Origin: Mycobacterium adipatum | GTDB taxonomy: Bacteria > Actinomycetota > Actinomycetes > Mycobacteriales > Mycobacteriaceae | DNA length: 64,000 nucleotides | Direction: 5' to 3' | Assembly: GCF_001644575.1 (NCBI RefSeq) | Contig: NZ_CP015596.1 | Location: 3,534,001 to 3,598,000 of the forward strand | Part shown: positions 1-12,818 of the stretch, piece by piece | Layout of the letters: every line of letters begins with the position of its first letter | Position numbering within the stretch: the first letter of the stretch is position 1 | Position numbers and translations under genes: made by a program | Notes under the pieces: model-generated | What the model saw: the letters and a program-made list of their open reading frames with translations, nothing else | Told to the model about the DNA's origin: nothing | The model's database searches: none

Positions 1-81
1 GAGCACCATCGTGTAGTGCCGTCCCTTGGGATCGGTGAGTTGCACGCGATCGCCGATGACGAACGGACCTGTGATTTGCAC
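1..81 (-). CDS. trmI: tRNA (adenine-58-N1)-methyltransferase, N-terminal fragment
   Basis: Only the first 27 codons lie in the window; the gene runs off the left edge. The minus-strand translation from a GTG at 81 reads MQITGPFVIGDRVQLTDPKG and continues RHYTMVL. This matches the N-terminal barrel of actinobacterial TrmI (Rv2118c type, which has ERVQLTDAKGRRYTMSL). TrmI makes m1A58 in the T-loop of tRNAs using S-adenosylmethionine. The gene is divergent from the nuclease gene at 152, the same arrangement as Rv2118c/Rv2119. A CAGGCT element lies 6 nt before the GTG and could serve a leaderless transcript. The match is recalled, not searched. Confidence 0.8.
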   Translation of the reverse strand, partial: MQITGPFVIGDRVQLTDPKGRHYTMVL

Positions 82-138
82 GGGGTCAGCCTGCCAGACG
101 CGCCGCCGCGGCTACGAATTGTTGTCGGCCCCCGGGCC

Positions 139-144
139 TAGGCT
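139..144 (+). promoter_or_regulatory. -10 element of a leaderless promoter for the RecB-like nuclease
   Basis: TAGGCT lies exactly 7 nt before the ATG at 152. This fits the mycobacterial TANNNT -10 rule, with transcription starting at or next to the start codon. It supports 152 as the start rather than the in-frame codon at 26. There is no ribosome binding site before the ATG. Confidence 0.5.
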
Positions 145-151
145 GACAGCT

Positions 152-991
152 ATGAGCGCGCCTGCAGCTGCCCGCACCGGTCGGCGGCCGGCCCTGTCGC
201 CGTCACGGGCCAGCGATTTCAAGCAGTGCCCGCTGCTGTACCGGTTCCGGGCCATCGACCGACTGCCCGAGCCGGTCTCACCGGCCCAGCTGCGCGGCTC
301 GGTGGTGCATGCCGCGCTCGAAGAGCTCTATGCGCTGCCGGCCGCCGAACGCATCCATGACACGGCGCTGACGCTGGTCGATCCGGCCCTGGACCGCGTG
401 ATCGCCGAGGGCAGCGCAACCGGGCTGGTGCTGGAACCGGAACTGCGTGCCGAGCTGCTGCGTGACGCCCGCAAGCTGTTGTCGGGCTACTACCGCCTGG
501 AGGATCCGACCCGATTCGACCCACACAGCTGCGAGCAACGCGTGGAGGTGGAGTTGCCCGATGGGACGCTGCTGCGCGGTTTCGTCGACCGGATCGACAT
601 CGCCGCGACCGGTGAGATGCGGGTGGTCGACTACAAGACCGGTAAGTCACCCTCGGAGCTGTGGGCGCTGGCCGAAGCCAAGGCGCTGTTCCAGATGAAG
701 TTCTATGCCGTGGCACTGTGGCGATCCCGCAGGGTGCTACCGGCCAAACTCCGATTGCTCTACCTCGCCGACGGTCAGGTCCTGGACTACTCCCCCGACC
801 TCGATGAACTCATGCGCTTCGAGCGGACCCTGACCGCGATCTGGCGGGCGATCCAGGCCGCGGGTAGCACCGGTGATTTCCGGGCCACCCGGTCGAAGCT
901 GTGCAACTGGTGCGCCCATCAGCCGATGTGCCCGGAATTCGGCGGTACGCCCCCGGCGTATCCGGGGTGGCCGGCGGAGCCTGCGGAGTGA
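152..991 (+). CDS. RecB-family PD-(D/E)XK nuclease with Fe-S cysteines
   Basis: Predicted 279-residue single-strand exonuclease of the RecB/AddB/Cas4-like PD-(D/E)XK superfamily. The catalytic region has the VDYKTGKS motif (around residue 160), with an upstream acidic residue in the GFVDRID segment and a downstream QMKFYAVAL helix like the QxxxY motif. One cysteine near the N terminus (DFKQCPLLYRFR) and three near the C terminus (CNWCAHQPMC) have the spacing that staples a [4Fe-4S] cluster in AddB and Cas4. The order matches Rv2119 next to trmI. The start at 152 is chosen from the -10 spacing; the open frame extends to 26. Its biological role is unknown; DNA repair is an inference. The stop overlaps the next start by 4 bases (GTGA). 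Confidence 0.8.
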   Translation: MSAPAAARTGRRPALSPSRASDFKQCPLLYRFRAIDRLPEPVSPAQLRGSVVHAALEELYALPAAERIHDTALTLVDPALDRVIAEGSATGLVLEPELRAELLRDARKLLSGYYRLEDPTRFDPHSCEQRVEVELPDGTLLRGFVDRIDIAATGEMRVVDYKTGKSPSELWALAEAKALFQMKFYAVALWRSRRVLPAKLRLLYLADGQVLDYSPDLDELMRFERTLTAIWRAIQAAGSTGDFRATRSKLCNWCAHQPMCPEFGGTPPAYPGWPAEPAE

Positions 992-1779
992 GCGACTGTC
1001 ACTACCGGCGGATGGCCGAGTCCGACGGCTACCAGGTGTTCGAGTCGACCCCGGGTACCGCCAGCAACTGGGATGCCGCCATCCAGCACGGTTCGCCCCC
1101 GCTGGCGCTGTTGACCAGGGCCATCGAAGAGCTCTACCTCGACCGCCCCGAATTGCGGGTCGGACGGTTGGTGCTCGACATCCTGGGCGCGATCCCGGTG
1201 GCGCCGGTGAAGGTGCGGGCCTGGGTGGAGCGGCCCGGCGCCCGGATCACCATGGCGGTCGCCGAGATGCGCGCGGTACACGGTGCCGACCGGGCGCTGG
1301 CCCGGGTGAGTGCGTGGTTGCTGACCACCAGCGACACCGCCGATGCCGTCACCGATCGCCATCCGCCATTGGTGGAGGGCACGGCGATGGACAATCCGCA
1401 CGGTTGGATGGGGGCGCCCGGTTATCTGGAGACCGTGAGCTGGCGCAAGCAGCGGACCGCGCCGGGTGAGCCCGCCGTGGTCTGGATGAGTCCTCTTGTG
1501 CCACTTGTCGATTCCGAACCCCTCACCGACCTGCAACGGCTGGCCATGGTGGTCGACTCGGCCAATGGCGTCGGCGCCGCACTGGATCCCGACGAGTTCG
1601 TGTTCATGAACACCGACACCGCGGTGCATCTGCATCGCGCGCCGAGGGGAACCGACTTCGCGCTGCGCGCCCGGGGCTCGATCGGTCCGGACGGCATCGG
1701 GGTGACCACCGCCGATGTTTTTGACCGGCAGGGATTCATCGGAACGTCGGCGCAGACGCTGCTCGTGCAGCGAAGGTAG
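988..1779 (+). CDS. Thioesterase-family protein (double hotdog, TesB-like)
   Basis: Protein of 263 residues resembling actinobacterial acyl-CoA thioesterase-family proteins with two hotdog halves. The N-terminal half carries a LVLDILGAIPVAPVKV strand pattern, and the C-terminal half has FMNTDTAVHLHRAPRGTDF and ends in a TSAQTLLVQRR strand, as in TesB-like proteins. The presumed reaction is acyl-CoA hydrolysis; the substrate cannot be told. The GTG at 988 overlaps the stop of the nuclease gene (GTGA), suggesting translational coupling; an ATG at 1012 is an alternative start. The 62 bases to the next convergent gene hold nothing I recognise. Confidence 0.7.
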   Translation: MSDCHYRRMAESDGYQVFESTPGTASNWDAAIQHGSPPLALLTRAIEELYLDRPELRVGRLVLDILGAIPVAPVKVRAWVERPGARITMAVAEMRAVHGADRALARVSAWLLTTSDTADAVTDRHPPLVEGTAMDNPHGWMGAPGYLETVSWRKQRTAPGEPAVVWMSPLVPLVDSEPLTDLQRLAMVVDSANGVGAALDPDEFVFMNTDTAVHLHRAPRGTDFALRARGSIGPDGIGVTTADVFDRQGFIGTSAQTLLVQRR

Positions 1780-1841
1780 GGGCCCGTGGCCGGACGTACG
1801 CTGGTCGGCAGTGACGGTGACCTGATGATCCGGGCGGAAGG

Positions 1842-3221
1842 CTAGGTCAGTGGCTTGAGGTCCTGGAGCAGCGTCGGCACCAGTTCGCTGACGGTGGGAT
1901 GGATGTGCATGGTGCGCGAGATCGCCGTGTAGGGCAGCTTGGCGGTCATGACGTCGAGGATCGCGTGCACCACCTCGTCACCCCCAACCCCGAGAATGGA
2001 CGCTCCGAGGATCTCGTCGGTTTCGGCGTCGACCACGACCTTCATGAAGCCCTTGGTCTCACCCTTCTCCACGGCCCGACCGACCCGGGTCATCGGACGG
2101 ATGCCCACCAACGCTTTTCGGCCCGAGCGGCGGACCTCGTCGGCGGTCATCCCGGCCCGACCCAGGGGTGGATCGATGTACAGCGCGTAGGTGGAGACCC
2201 GGTCGCTGACCCGGCGCGGATCATCGTCGAGCAGGTTGGCCGCCACGATCTCGAAATCGTTGTAGGAGGTGTGCGTGAAGGCGCCCTTGCCGTTGCAGTC
2301 CCCCATCGCCCAGATGTGCTCGACGTTGGTACGCAGGGCGTCGTCGACCTCGATGTAGCCACGGCTGTCGGTGCGCACGCCGGCGTTCTCCAGGCCGAGG
2401 TCGTCGGTATTGGGCATCCTGCCCACCGCGATCAGGGCGTGACTACCGGCGATCGGTGTCGCACCGGAGTGCGGGGTGACTTCGAAACCGTTGTCCCGCT
2501 TGGTGAACCGGATATCGTCGGCCCCGACGTGGATCTCGATCCCTTCGCTTTCCAGGATCTCCCGGATGGCCGCCGAGACATCCTCGTCCTCGCGGGAGGT
2601 CAGTCGCGGCCCACGCTCGATCACCGTCACCTGGGCACCGAATCGCCGGTACATCTGCGCGAACTCCAGCGCGATATAACTTCCGCCGATGACGACGAGA
2701 TGTTCTGGCAGCGTGTCGAGTTCGAGTAGTGACACATTGGTCAGGTAATCGATATCGGCCAGGCCCGGAATATCCGGCACCACGGCCCGGCCGCCGACGT
2801 TGAGGAAGATCCGGTCCGCCCGCAACAACGTTCCGTCGAGCTCGATGGTGTGTGGATCGACGAACCGGGCGTGCCCGCGCAGCAGGGTGGCACCGTCCAT
2901 ACCCTCGAGCCAGTGCTCGACACCGCGCCGGTCGCCCTCGACGATCGTGTCCTTGCGAGCCTTCACCTTGGCCATATCGACGCTGACATCGCCGGTGCCG
3001 ATCCCGAATTCGGGTCCGCGCCGGGCCATATGGGCGGCGTGGGCGCTGGCCACCAGCGTCTTGGTGGGGATGCACCCGTAATTGACACAGGTGCCGCCGA
3101 CCAGTTTGCGTTCGATTACCGCGACGGTCTGCCCGGCCTCGGTCAGCCGGCCGGCCAGCGGCGGACCGGCCTGGCCGGCGCCGACGATGATGGCGTCGAA
3201 CTCGGTCACCGGCTCCGCCAT
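1842..3221 (-). CDS. FAD-dependent pyridine nucleotide-disulfide oxidoreductase (mercuric reductase-like)
   Basis: A 459-residue class I flavoprotein disulfide reductase. It shows an FAD-binding GAGQAGPPLA loop near the N terminus, the redox-active disulfide motif GGTCVNYGCIPTK (around residues 42-54), a second nucleotide-binding loop (VVIGGSYIALEFA) and the C-terminal HIHPTVSE motif that provides the catalytic His-Glu pair at the dimer interface. It lacks the N-terminal metal-binding domain and the C-terminal cysteine pair of true mercuric reductases, so a general disulfide reductase role is more likely; the substrate is unknown. Its ATG overlaps the stop of the upstream DUF4126 gene by one base (TGATG), so the two are probably cotranscribed. 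Confidence 0.85.
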   Translation of the reverse strand: MAEPVTEFDAIIVGAGQAGPPLAGRLTEAGQTVAVIERKLVGGTCVNYGCIPTKTLVASAHAAHMARRGPEFGIGTGDVSVDMAKVKARKDTIVEGDRRGVEHWLEGMDGATLLRGHARFVDPHTIELDGTLLRADRIFLNVGGRAVVPDIPGLADIDYLTNVSLLELDTLPEHLVVIGGSYIALEFAQMYRRFGAQVTVIERGPRLTSREDEDVSAAIREILESEGIEIHVGADDIRFTKRDNGFEVTPHSGATPIAGSHALIAVGRMPNTDDLGLENAGVRTDSRGYIEVDDALRTNVEHIWAMGDCNGKGAFTHTSYNDFEIVAANLLDDDPRRVSDRVSTYALYIDPPLGRAGMTADEVRRSGRKALVGIRPMTRVGRAVEKGETKGFMKVVVDAETDEILGASILGVGGDEVVHAILDVMTAKLPYTAISRTMHIHPTVSELVPTLLQDLKPLT

Positions 3222-3703
3222 CAGATAAAGCTGACCAGGAATGCGACCAGGAACCCACCGCCCACGGCGATGCCATCCTCGAGGAACGCACCGGGGCGGT
3301 CGTTACCGTTGTTGGCCGCGCCGAGTCTGCTGCGCAATTCCGCGCCGGCCAGGGTGCCCAGCACCGCGCCCACGATGCCGGCACCCGTGGCGGAGAAGGT
3401 GTGGAAGAACGCACTGCCGATCACCGCCCCGGCGAAACCGCCGGTGATCAAGCGGGCGATGAACTGCGGTGGCACCTTGCGGCTCGGGGTCTTCGGGAGC
3501 TGATCGGTGATGAGTTCGCCGACCAGCAGAATGCTCAGCACCGTCACCGTGATCGGATGACCGACCCATTCGGACCATTTGTCGGCGACATCGATCCAGC
3601 CGAGCATCGCCCCCCAGGCGACCACCGCCGGCGCCGTCATCGCGCGTAAGCCCGCGATGACCCCGATCAGCAGGGCGAGGAGCAAAGCGAGAACCTGCGT
3701 CAT
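3221..3703 (-). CDS. DUF4126 membrane protein
   Basis: Protein of 160 residues with several hydrophobic segments: LALLLALLIGVIAGLRAM at the N terminus, ITVTVLSILLVGELI, a glycine/alanine-rich pair around residues 90-125, and a C-terminal GGGFLVAFLVSFI. This matches DUF4126 membrane proteins (Rv2120c-like position next to hisG). The function is unknown. A GGAGG sequence lies just before the ATG. It is the first gene of a two-gene unit with the flavoprotein. The 64 bases between it and hisG hold no recognised element. Confidence 0.75.
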   Translation of the reverse strand: MTQVLALLLALLIGVIAGLRAMTAPAVVAWGAMLGWIDVADKWSEWVGHPITVTVLSILLVGELITDQLPKTPSRKVPPQFIARLITGGFAGAVIGSAFFHTFSATGAGIVGAVLGTLAGAELRSRLGAANNGNDRPGAFLEDGIAVGGGFLVAFLVSFI

Positions 3704-3767
3704 CGGACCTCCATGGGGTGGACGGACATCCGGACGCTAGCACGCGCGACGATGTCGCGCGTCGTGA

Positions 3768-4619
3768 TCAGAAGCGGCAGAACCTGATGTCGGACGCCAG
3801 GATCGCCTTGGCGCCGATGGCGGCGAGCTGGTCCATGATGGCGTTCACATCGCGACGCGGAACCAACGCACGTACCGCCACCCAGTCGGGGTCGGCGAGC
3901 GGGGCGATGGTCGGCGACTCCAGTCCCGGTGTGACCGCGGTCGCCTCGTCGAGGACGCTGCGCGGGCAGTCGTAGTCGAGCATCAGGTACTGCTGGCCGA
4001 ACACCACACCCTGAACCCGGGCGGCGAGCTGATCGCACGCGGGGTTGGGCTCGGAGTCCGCACGTTCGATCAGGATCGCCTCGGAATCGCACAGCGATTC
4101 GCCGAAGGCCACCAGGTTGTGCAGTCCCAGGGTGCGTCCGGAACCGACGATATCGGCGATCACATCCGCGACACCGAGCTGGATGGATATCTCCACCGCG
4201 CCGTCGAGACGGATGACGGTGGCGTCGATCCCCTTGTCGGCCAGGTTCTTACGGACCAGGTTGGGGTACGCCGTGGCGATTCGCTTACCGGCAAGGGAGT
4301 CCACCGTCCAGTCCTGGCCCTTGGGTGCGGCGAACCGGAAGGTCGAGGACCCGAAGCCGAGCGCCAGCCGTTCGCGTACCGGGGCGTCGGACTCGGCGGC
4401 CAGATCTCGCCCGGTGATGCCGAGATCGAGCTCTCCGGAGCCCACATAGATTGCGATGTCCTTGGGGCGCAGGAAAAAGAACTCGACGTTGTTGGCCGGA
4501 TCGACGACGGTCAGATCCTTGGGGTCGGTGCGGCGCCGATAGCCCGCCTCGGACAGGATCTCGGCGGCCGATTCGCTGAGCGCACCCTTGTTCGGGACCG
4601 CCACACGAAGAGTGCTCAT
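3768..4619 (-). CDS. hisG: ATP phosphoribosyltransferase
   Basis: Catalyses the first step of histidine synthesis: ATP + PRPP to phosphoribosyl-ATP. The 283-residue length matches the long, allosteric form with a C-terminal ACT-like domain for histidine feedback; residues [16 protein letters not shown] fall in that domain. Catalytic-domain motifs include LRVAVPNKG at the start, [11 protein letters not shown], and the PRPP-binding loop DIVGSGRTL. The ATG at 4619 overlaps the hisE stop by one base; upstream in-frame codons lie inside hisE and are rejected. hisE-hisG form a unit separated from the main his operon at 50.6-57.0 kb, as in M. tuberculosis. Confidence 0.97.
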   Translation of the reverse strand: MSTLRVAVPNKGALSESAAEILSEAGYRRRTDPKDLTVVDPANNVEFFFLRPKDIAIYVGSGELDLGITGRDLAAESDAPVRERLALGFGSSTFRFAAPKGQDWTVDSLAGKRIATAYPNLVRKNLADKGIDATVIRLDGAVEISIQLGVADVIADIVGSGRTLGLHNLVAFGESLCDSEAILIERADSEPNPACDQLAARVQGVVFGQQYLMLDYDCPRSVLDEATAVTPGLESPTIAPLADPDWVAVRALVPRRDVNAIMDQLAAIGAKAILASDIRFCRF

Positions 4620-4900
4620 CACAGCTTCCGGTACACGTCGTCGAGGCCGAGCCCGCGGGACAGCATCAGCACCTGGGTCCAGTACAGCAACTGGCTGATC
4701 TCTTCGGCGAGTGCCTCGTCGCTCTCGTGTTCGGCGGCCAGCCATACCTCGCCGGCCTCCTCCAGGATCTTCTTCCCCAGTCCGTGCACGCCGGCCTCCA
4801 GCGCGGCGACCGTGCCGCTGCCGGCGGGCCGGGTCTGCGCTTTCTCGCTGAGCTCGGCGAACAGGGCGTCGAAGGTCTTCACGAGCTGCGATTCTTTCAC
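4619..4900 (-). CDS. hisE: Phosphoribosyl-ATP pyrophosphatase
   Basis: Second step of histidine synthesis: hydrolysis of phosphoribosyl-ATP to phosphoribosyl-AMP and pyrophosphate. The 93 residues form the all-alpha MazG-like fold, with the metal-binding signature [19 protein letters not shown] and EEISQLLYW. The sequence closely follows Rv2122c (same C terminus DDVYRKL). Start is GTG at 4900. It is separate from HisI here, unlike the fused HisIE of enterobacteria. It is translationally linked to hisG by a one-base overlap. Confidence 0.96.
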   Translation of the reverse strand: MKESQLVKTFDALFAELSEKAQTRPAGSGTVAALEAGVHGLGKKILEEAGEVWLAAEHESDEALAEEISQLLYWTQVLMLSRGLGLDDVYRKL

Positions 4901-4948
4901 GGACGCGCAGCCGCGGTCACGCGGGATTCCCGCCGGGGGCCCGCCCGG

Positions 4949-6421
4949 CTACCGGGAGGACGGGCGCCCGTCCTCCGCGAGCACCTCGGCGTGCATGTCC
5001 TCCAGTGACACACCCTTGGTCTCGCGGACCCACTTCGAGACGAACACAAACGACAGCACCGCGCACAGCGCGTAGAAGCCGTAGGCCAATCCCAGATGAT
5101 TACGCAGCTCCGGGAAGCTCACCGTGATCAGCCAGTTGGCTGCCCACTGACCCGCCGCGGCCAGGCCGAGCGCGGCGGCGCGGATGCGGTTGGGGAACAT
5201 CTCGCCCAACAGCACCCAGACCACCGGCCCCCAGGACATCCCGAATGCCACCACGAACAGGTTGGCGGCGACGAGCGCGATGACACCGGATGCGCCGGGC
5301 AGGCTTGGTGTGCCGTCGGGGTTGACCGTGGCATTGGCGAAGATCACCGCCATCGTGGCCAGCGTGACCGCCATGCCCGACGACCCGATCAACAGCAGCG
5401 GCTTGCGGCCGATCTTGTCGATGAGCGCGATCGCGATCAGGGTGGTCAGCACGTTGATCACCGAGGTGATCACGGTGTAGACCGCCGACTCGTCGGCGCT
5501 GAAACCGACCGCCTGCCAGAGCACGTTCGAGTAGTAGAAGATGACGTTGATACCGACGAACTGCTGGAAGATCGACAAGCCCAGACCGACCCACACGATG
5601 CCGTAGATTCCGCCCGACGGCTTGCGCAGATCACGCCATGACGGCTTGTCCTCGCGCTCCAGGGTGTCCCGGATTCGGGTGATGGTGATCTCCAGGTTCT
5701 TCTGGCCGAGCAGCATGCTCAACACCCGGCGCGCCTCCGGAATCTTATGGCTGGCAACGAGATAGCGCGGCGACTCCGGGATGGTGAAGGCCAGCGCGCC
5801 GTACACGACCGCGGGCACGGCCATGGCGAGGAACATCCAGCGCCACGCGTCCAGGCCGAGCCAAAGCACCTCGTTGGGTCCGCCCGCCGCCCATTGCAGC
5901 AGCCAGTTGACGGCAAACGACGCGAAGATGCCCAGCACGATCGCGAGCTGCTGCAGTGACCCCAGCCGGCCGCGGATCTGCGGAGGGGAGGTCTCGGCGA
6001 TGTACGCCGGCGCGATCACCGATGCCACCCCGACGCCGATACCGCCGACGATCCGGAACAGCACCACCGTCCAGACCTCGTGCGCGAAACCCGTTCCGAA
6101 GGCACTGATCAGGAACAGCAGCGCGGCAATCTTCATCACCGCGATGCGGCCGATCCGGTCCGCGATCCGCCCCGCGGTCATCGCGCCGGCGGCGGCGCCG
6201 AGCAGCGCGGAGGCCACCGCGAAACCCAGCTCGGCATTGCCGATCCCGAAGTCCTCCTGTATCGAGGACACCGCCCCGTTGATGACGGCGCTGTCATAGC
6301 CGAACAACAGGCCGCCCAGTGCGGCTACCGCGGCGATCCGCACCGCCGTGCGACCGGAGCTGAACCCGGAATCGTCATCGAGGAACGAGGCGTCGTCGCC
6401 TCCCACCGGTCCGTGCGTCAT
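4949..6421 (-). CDS. glcP: Sugar MFS transporter, probable glucose permease
   Basis: A 490-residue major facilitator of the sugar porter family with 12 predicted helices. Family signatures are visible: GRIADRIGR after helix 2, the PESPRYL motif after helix 6, FQQFVGIN in helix 7 (QQxxGxN sugar contact), DKIGRKPLLL, and WVLLGEMFPNRIR in helix 10. In M. smegmatis the glucose permease GlcP lies at this position between hisE and metH, which supports the name (recalled synteny). A GGAAGGA ribosome binding site precedes the ATG. A CRP-like site lies 23-38 bases upstream of the start. Confidence 0.85.
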   Translation of the reverse strand: MTHGPVGGDDASFLDDDSGFSSGRTAVRIAAVAALGGLLFGYDSAVINGAVSSIQEDFGIGNAELGFAVASALLGAAAGAMTAGRIADRIGRIAVMKIAALLFLISAFGTGFAHEVWTVVLFRIVGGIGVGVASVIAPAYIAETSPPQIRGRLGSLQQLAIVLGIFASFAVNWLLQWAAGGPNEVLWLGLDAWRWMFLAMAVPAVVYGALAFTIPESPRYLVASHKIPEARRVLSMLLGQKNLEITITRIRDTLEREDKPSWRDLRKPSGGIYGIVWVGLGLSIFQQFVGINVIFYYSNVLWQAVGFSADESAVYTVITSVINVLTTLIAIALIDKIGRKPLLLIGSSGMAVTLATMAVIFANATVNPDGTPSLPGASGVIALVAANLFVVAFGMSWGPVVWVLLGEMFPNRIRAAALGLAAAGQWAANWLITVSFPELRNHLGLAYGFYALCAVLSFVFVSKWVRETKGVSLEDMHAEVLAEDGRPSSR

Positions 6422-6443
6422 GGATCGTCCTTCCAGCCCGTGC

Positions 6444-6459
6444 CGTGATGCGTGTCACA
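6444..6459 (-). promoter_or_regulatory. Candidate CRP (cAMP receptor protein) site upstream of glcP
   Basis: On the minus strand the sequence reads TGTGACACGCATCACG. It matches the mycobacterial CRP consensus TGTGA-N6-TCACA at 9 of 10 specified positions. It sits between a possible -10 (GATTGT, 6462-6467) and the glcP start, a position that would favour repression. The neighbouring 6460-6619 region also carries TAGGCT (6552-6557), a possible -10 for the divergent hydrolase gene. Confidence 0.5.
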
Positions 6460-6619
6460 TCACAATCGCACAGTCGCCCACCGATTTGGTCGGTAAGCGG
6501 CGGGCGAGTTCCGGCACCGGCGCCCACCGCCCGCCTTCGCGCTCGGCTGATTAGGCTGAGCAGCCGGTGGGTACAGCGTTGACACCGTGTGGGGTTCAGG
6601 ATTCGTTCGAAGGAGACCG

Positions 6620-7441
6620 ATGCGTCGCAGCTGGGCGATTGTCGCGGTGGCGCTGGTGATGGCCGGAGGCCAGGCGCAGGCGTGGGGTGCGCCGCCGACC
6701 GCACCGTTGGACGGTCTGCAGGCCCGCGTTCAGCAGGCCGCCGCCGATGCGGCCGGGTCCGGGGCCGAGATGGACATCGTCGTGCTGGACCGCCGCACCG
6801 GTCAGACCGCGTCCAGCGGCGCCGGCCGGCCCTTCCCCATCGCCTCTGTGGTGAAACTGTTCATCGCCGACGACCTGCTGCTGCAGCAGTCCCAGGGCGG
6901 GACCGAACTGTCCACCGCCGACCGCGCGTCGCTGGACGCCATGCTGCGTTCCTCCGATGACGGTGCCGCCCAGATGTTCTGGGACCGCAACGGGCAGAAC
7001 GCCGTCATCGCACGCATCACGTCCCGATACGGGTTGACCGGCACCACGGCACCGGCCAACCGGCACTGGGACGTCACCCAAAGCACGGCAAGTGATCTCG
7101 TGCGGTATTACGACATGCTGCTCGACGGGACCGGTGGGCTGCCGCCCGAACAGGCCAACATCATCATCGGTGACCTGGCCAGGTCGACGCCGACGGGAGC
7201 CGACGGGTACCCGCAGCGCTTCGGCATCCCGGACGGACTGTATGCCGAGCCGGTGGCGGTCAAACAGGGCTGGTTCTGCTGCTGGAACGGCGGCAATCAG
7301 CTGCATGTGTCGACCGGTGTGATCGGACCCGACCGCCGGTACGTGATGGCGATCGGCTCGTTGGATCCGACCGGAGCGGCCACCGCGCGGGACAACGTGA
7401 CGCGGGCCGTCAAGACCATGTTCCCCGGCGGCAAGGTCTGA
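6620..7441 (+). CDS. Secreted serine hydrolase of the beta-lactamase/PBP fold
   Basis: Protein of 273 residues with an N-terminal signal peptide (MRRSWAIVAVALVMAGGQAQAWG) and a class A beta-lactamase-like domain. The catalytic SxxK motif is in PIASVVKLFIAD (serine near residue 75). A helix with SSDDGAAQMFW takes the place of the usual SDN motif, and VAVKQGWF takes the place of KTG. The normal SDN and KTG residues are therefore not clearly kept, so penicillin hydrolysis is doubtful; a peptidoglycan-related or unknown esterase role is possible. ATG 6620 is chosen because AAGGAGA lies just before it; the frame extends to 6587. Confidence 0.7.
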   Translation: MRRSWAIVAVALVMAGGQAQAWGAPPTAPLDGLQARVQQAAADAAGSGAEMDIVVLDRRTGQTASSGAGRPFPIASVVKLFIADDLLLQQSQGGTELSTADRASLDAMLRSSDDGAAQMFWDRNGQNAVIARITSRYGLTGTTAPANRHWDVTQSTASDLVRYYDMLLDGTGGLPPEQANIIIGDLARSTPTGADGYPQRFGIPDGLYAEPVAVKQGWFCCWNGGNQLHVSTGVIGPDRRYVMAIGSLDPTGAATARDNVTRAVKTMFPGGKV

Positions 7442-7467
7442 CGCCGGACCCGCCCAGGCGGGCCCGA

Positions 7468-8151
7468 TCAGGCGGAGCGTGCGGTGATCTCGGCGCCCAG
7501 TTCGGCATGCACGTCGCGCAGGCCCTCGACCGTCAGGCCGGTCAACGACACGGCGTGGCGGCGTCCCGGGCCCGTCGGGACCTCGATCTCGTTGGGGATC
7601 ACCAACACTGCGCATCCGGCCGCCTCGGCCGACGCGGTACCGGTCACCGAATCCTCGATCGCCAGGCAGTGCAGCGGGTCCAGCCCCAGCAGTTCGGCGG
7701 CCCGCAGGTACGGGTCCGGTGACGGTTTGCCCGCCGGGACCTCGTCACCACAGACGGTCACCGCAAAGTAGTGCCGGCCGATGCTGTTGAGTGCCTTCTC
7801 GGCCAGCCCGCGCCGCGTGTTGGTCACCAACGCCATCGTGACGTCGGCGGCGCGGAGTTCGTCGAGCATCTCGCGCGCCCCCGCGCACCACGGCAGGCCG
7901 GTCTCGAACAGCTCGCCGACGTAATCGTGCAACCAGTCCGCGGTCCGGGCGATATCGTGCGGGTCGGGTTCCAGACCGAGGTCGGCGTAGACGATCTGCA
8001 TCACCGTCTCGCTGGAACCGCCGATCGTCGAGGTGCGTACGTCGGCGCTCAGCTCACGGCCGTGCCGGCGGTAGATCTCCTGGATGCCGATGTCCCACAG
8101 CTTTTCGGAGTCCACCAGGGTGCCGTCCATATCCCAGAGCACCGCGCGCAT
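7468..8151 (-). CDS. HAD-superfamily phosphatase (beta-phosphoglucomutase-like)
   Basis: Protein of 227 residues with all four HAD motifs: WDMDGTLVDS at the N terminus (nucleophile Asp), LVTNTRRG (motif II), the lysine in PAGKPSPDPY (motif III) and CLAIEDSVTGT (motif IV). A helical cap sits between motifs I and II, as in subfamily I phosphatases. The substrate is unknown; a sugar phosphate is the usual guess for this group. The same frame stays open far upstream through metH, but the start must be the ATG at 8151 because motif I begins four residues later. The neighbour at 8227 is divergent. Confidence 0.85.
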   Translation of the reverse strand: MRAVLWDMDGTLVDSEKLWDIGIQEIYRRHGRELSADVRTSTIGGSSETVMQIVYADLGLEPDPHDIARTADWLHDYVGELFETGLPWCAGAREMLDELRAADVTMALVTNTRRGLAEKALNSIGRHYFAVTVCGDEVPAGKPSPDPYLRAAELLGLDPLHCLAIEDSVTGTASAEAAGCAVLVIPNEIEVPTGPGRRHAVSLTGLTVEGLRDVHAELGAEITARSA

Positions 8152-8213
8152 GCACCCGATTGTCGCATCGAAGGGCGCCGCGCCGGAAAACCGAACGCGT
8201 CGGCCCCCGCCGT

Positions 8214-8219
8214 TAGCCT
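8214..8219 (+). promoter_or_regulatory. -10 element of a leaderless promoter for the NmrA-like gene
   Basis: TAGCCT lies 7 nt before the ATG at 8227 and no ribosome binding site is present. The spacing fits leaderless transcription. Confidence 0.5.
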
Positions 8220-8226
8220 GGGTGCC

Positions 8227-9020
8227 ATGAAGATACTTGTGACGGGCGCCACCGGCAATATCGGTCGCCGAGTGGTCGACCGGCTCATCGACCTGGGCGT
8301 CTCCGATATCCGGGCGTTGACCGCCGACCCGCAGCGGGCGCGCCTGCCCGACGGTGTGGAAGTGGTCACAGGCTTCCTCGGCAAGCCCGAGACGGTGTCG
8401 GTCGCCCTGGCCGATGTGGACGCGGTGTACCTGGCGCCGTTTCCCCGGACCGTCGCCATCACCTGCGAGATGATCGCCGCCGCCCGGGTGTCCTACCTGG
8501 TCGCCCTGTCCGGGGGCGCGCACTGGCAGCAGCACGCCGAGCGCATCGCCGCGGCACCGGTGCCCAGCACCCAACTCGGGCCCGGCGAGTTCTGCGAGAA
8601 CTTCGCCATGTGGGCTGCGCAGATCAGCACGGGTGTGGTGCGCGACGTCGCACCCGACGCCGTGCAGGCACCCGTATCGATGGACGATATCGCCCGGGTG
8701 GCCGCGCATCTGCTGGCCGATCGCCACGACCGCCATCTGGGGCAGATGTACGAGCTGACCGGCCCGGAAGCGATCACCCGTGCCGAGATCGCCGCGCAGA
8801 TCGGCGCCGGGCTTCAGACCCCGGTGCAGATGCGGCGGTGCAGCCGGGCCGAGGCCAGAGAACTGCTGGAGCCGGTCATGGGTGACGGCGTGGACTGGTA
8901 TCTCGACCTGGTCGAGCAGCACGGCGCGCCGCAGAACGCCAACGACAATGTCGAAAAGCTCACCGGGACAACGGCGATGTCGATGGCTCAGTGGGCGGCC
9001 GCCCACGCCGAGCTGTTCGC

Positions 9021-9039
<19 letters not shown>
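8227..9039 (+). CDS. NAD(P)-binding NmrA-like protein
   Basis: Protein of 270 residues with a Rossmann fold of the atypical short-chain dehydrogenase type. The N-terminal nucleotide-binding loop is [13 protein letters not shown]. There is no YxxxK catalytic pair at the usual place, as in NmrA-like redox sensors and NAD(P)H quinone reductases of the QOR2 type. The middle contains [13 protein letters not shown] and the C-terminal part [12 protein letters not shown], both typical of this family. The substrate is unknown. Its 3' end overlaps the convergent metH by 19 bases. Confidence 0.8.

Positions 9040-12818
<3,779 letters not shown>

Noticed and set aside
1842..3221. True mercuric reductase
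   Set aside because: No metal-binding N-terminal domain, no C-terminal Cys pair, and no mer genes nearby.
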